DNA from: Elusimicrobia bacterium RIFCSPLOWO2_01_FULL_64_13
GTDB lineage: Bacteria; Elusimicrobiota; Elusimicrobia; 2-02-FULL-39-32
Length of the DNA stretch: 7,182 bases
NCBI GenBank assembly: GCA_001800095.1
Contig: MGUT01000010.1
Coordinates: forward strand, 18,996 to 26,177
Direction: 5' to 3'
Shown here: piece after piece, positions 6,335 through 7,182 of the stretch
Layout: the number at the start of each line of letters is the position of its first letter
Numbering within the stretch: the first letter of the stretch is position 1
Made by a program: the position numbers and the translations under genes
The notes under the pieces: generated by a model
Databases searched by the model: none
Told to the model about the DNA's origin: nothing
Seen by the model: the letters and a program-made list of their open reading frames with translations, nothing else

Positions 6335-7182
6335 CTATCTGGGGAGGGGGTTTTCCGCGAGCAGAAGACGGGAAGCTTTTTTAACGATGGGGTCCCGGTC
6401 GAACCGTTCCAGCAGAACTCCGGGCGAAAGCGCTTCCGCCGCGCCCAGAAAACACATTCCCTGGTCCAGAGCCAGGTATTTAAAAGCCACGGAGCCGCCC
6501 GCTGGGTCGACGGAGTCGTAAAAACCGCATTCGCCGTACAGCTCGGGGTAGAGCGCCGCGAGGTTCCTCAAGTTCCGCGCCGCCTCGTCCTTCATTCGGG
6601 GCAGGGCCAGGAAGGACGCGTGGGGCGTCACGACCCCGGCGGGATACCCTTTGATCCCCAGGGACTTCACGCCGAATTCCCCGTAACCTCCCGCCGGATT
6701 CATGCAGGGCGACATCCCCCAGACAGGGTAGCCGAGTTCTCCGGCCAGGTCGATCTGCGCTTTCACGTGCCGGATCCCGTTCAGCCACCATCCCTTTTCG
6801 GAGTACCTCTTTTCATCGATCACCAGGCCCGGCATGAGGGCTTCGAACATGGACCCTCCCCAGCTGGGCACGACGGGTTCGCCTTTCCACAGGTAATGCC
6901 CGGCGTAGTAGTCGCAGCCCAGGGCGCCGACCCGGGCGTGGTCCAGCGGCTTCTGCGACTGCCAATCGAAGTCGGGGGGGAAGACCCGGTCCATGGCGAA
7001 CCAGCTCTCCCGCGGGATATCGCCCTTGCCGATGGCCAGGAACGCCGCGGCCCGCGCCTCGGTGAAGAACGTGGCGTAATGATATTCCGACGGAGCGCCC
7101 ACGTTCGTGAAGAACCCGTGCCGGAGGATCCGTTCCGTCTTGTCGTAAAAAAGCCCGAAATCCATGCCGCGGATGAGGCGGG
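6335..7182 (-). CDS. Glycoamylase-family (PF10091-like) protein, C-terminal part (5' end outside window)
   Basis: The frame reads from the window edge through to TAG at 6337-6335, giving about 281 residues. The Met at 7165-7163 is internal: the frame is open upstream (RLIRG) and the family needs an N-terminal domain of roughly 150 or more residues. Counting from that Met, it shows FGLFYD (3-8), FFTEARAAAFLAIGKGDIPR (33-52), VPSWGGSMFEALMPGL (99-114), GYPVWGMSPCMNPAGGYGEF (145-164), VVTPHASFLALP (178-189), GFYDSVD (214-220) and YLALDQGM (230-237). These are the hallmark blocks of bacterial 'glucoamylase family' proteins related to beta-1,2-glucan-acting enzymes (GH144/GH189 region of fold space). 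The conserved Glu108 of SMFE is kept, so it is more likely catalytic than the relative at 451-1788, with which it aligns along the whole visible length. Signal peptide and substrate cannot be judged here. It converges on the mutase gene with only 5 nt between stops. Confidence 0.9.
   Translation of the reverse strand, partial: RLIRGMDFGLFYDKTERILRHGFFTNVGAPSEYHYATFFTEARAAAFLAIGKGDIPRESWFAMDRVFPPDFDWQSQKPLDHARVGALGCDYYAGHYLWKGEPVVPSWGGSMFEALMPGLVIDEKRYSEKGWWLNGIRHVKAQIDLAGELGYPVWGMSPCMNPAGGYGEFGVKSLGIKGYPAGVVTPHASFLALPRMKDEAARNLRNLAALYPELYGECGFYDSVDPAGGSVAFKYLALDQGMCFLGAAEALSPGVLLERFDRDPIVKKASRLLLAENPLPR

Noticed and set aside
6366..6382. Intrinsic terminator suggested by the TTTTTT run downstream of the mutase
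   Set aside because: The run lies inside the minus-strand coding region (it encodes lysines) and is preceded only by the 6-bp palindrome AAGCTT, with no stable stem.

Overview
This is a compact, GC-rich bacterial window with no RNA genes, mobile elements, CRISPR arrays or long non-coding stretches. It holds six protein genes, two of them cut by the window edges. The organism cannot be named from this sequence. High GC, a FlgD/gliding-type C-terminal Ig domain on a secreted protein, and glycoamylase-fold (PF10091-type) enzymes fit an uncultured Gram-negative, for example of the Elusimicrobiota or the FCB group. This placement is an inference of low certainty.

Left block (1-3416, + strand): the tail of an unrecognised beta-rich, probably exported protein; then a secreted glycoamylase-family protein with a DUF3131-like N-terminal half; then a secreted modular protein (beta-sandwich modules, a ZU5-like domain, and a FlgD/CHU_C-like terminal domain). 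The gaps are 4 nt and then an ATGA stop/start overlap, so these genes look like one transcript that makes cell-surface or extracellular proteins.

Middle block (3467-6329, + strand): a 50-nt gap carries an extended -10 promoter so close to the next ATG that the message would be nearly leaderless. It drives type I mannose-6-phosphate isomerase (manA) and, one base later, an alpha-D-phosphohexomutase (phosphomannomutase/phosphoglucomutase). Together these can connect fructose-6-P to mannose-6-P and mannose-1-P, the entry to GDP-mannose and surface glycans. A glucose-1-P role for the mutase is equally possible.

Right block (7182-6335, - strand): the C-terminal part of a second glycoamylase-family protein, convergent with the mutase and separated from it by 5 nt. 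It is clearly related to the left-block enzyme but keeps a conserved glutamate (SMFE motif) that the left copy has replaced by methionine. The two glycoamylase relatives around a hexose-phosphate pair suggest a carbohydrate-processing neighbourhood. No transporter, regulator or glycosyltransferase is visible here to confirm which glycan is involved.
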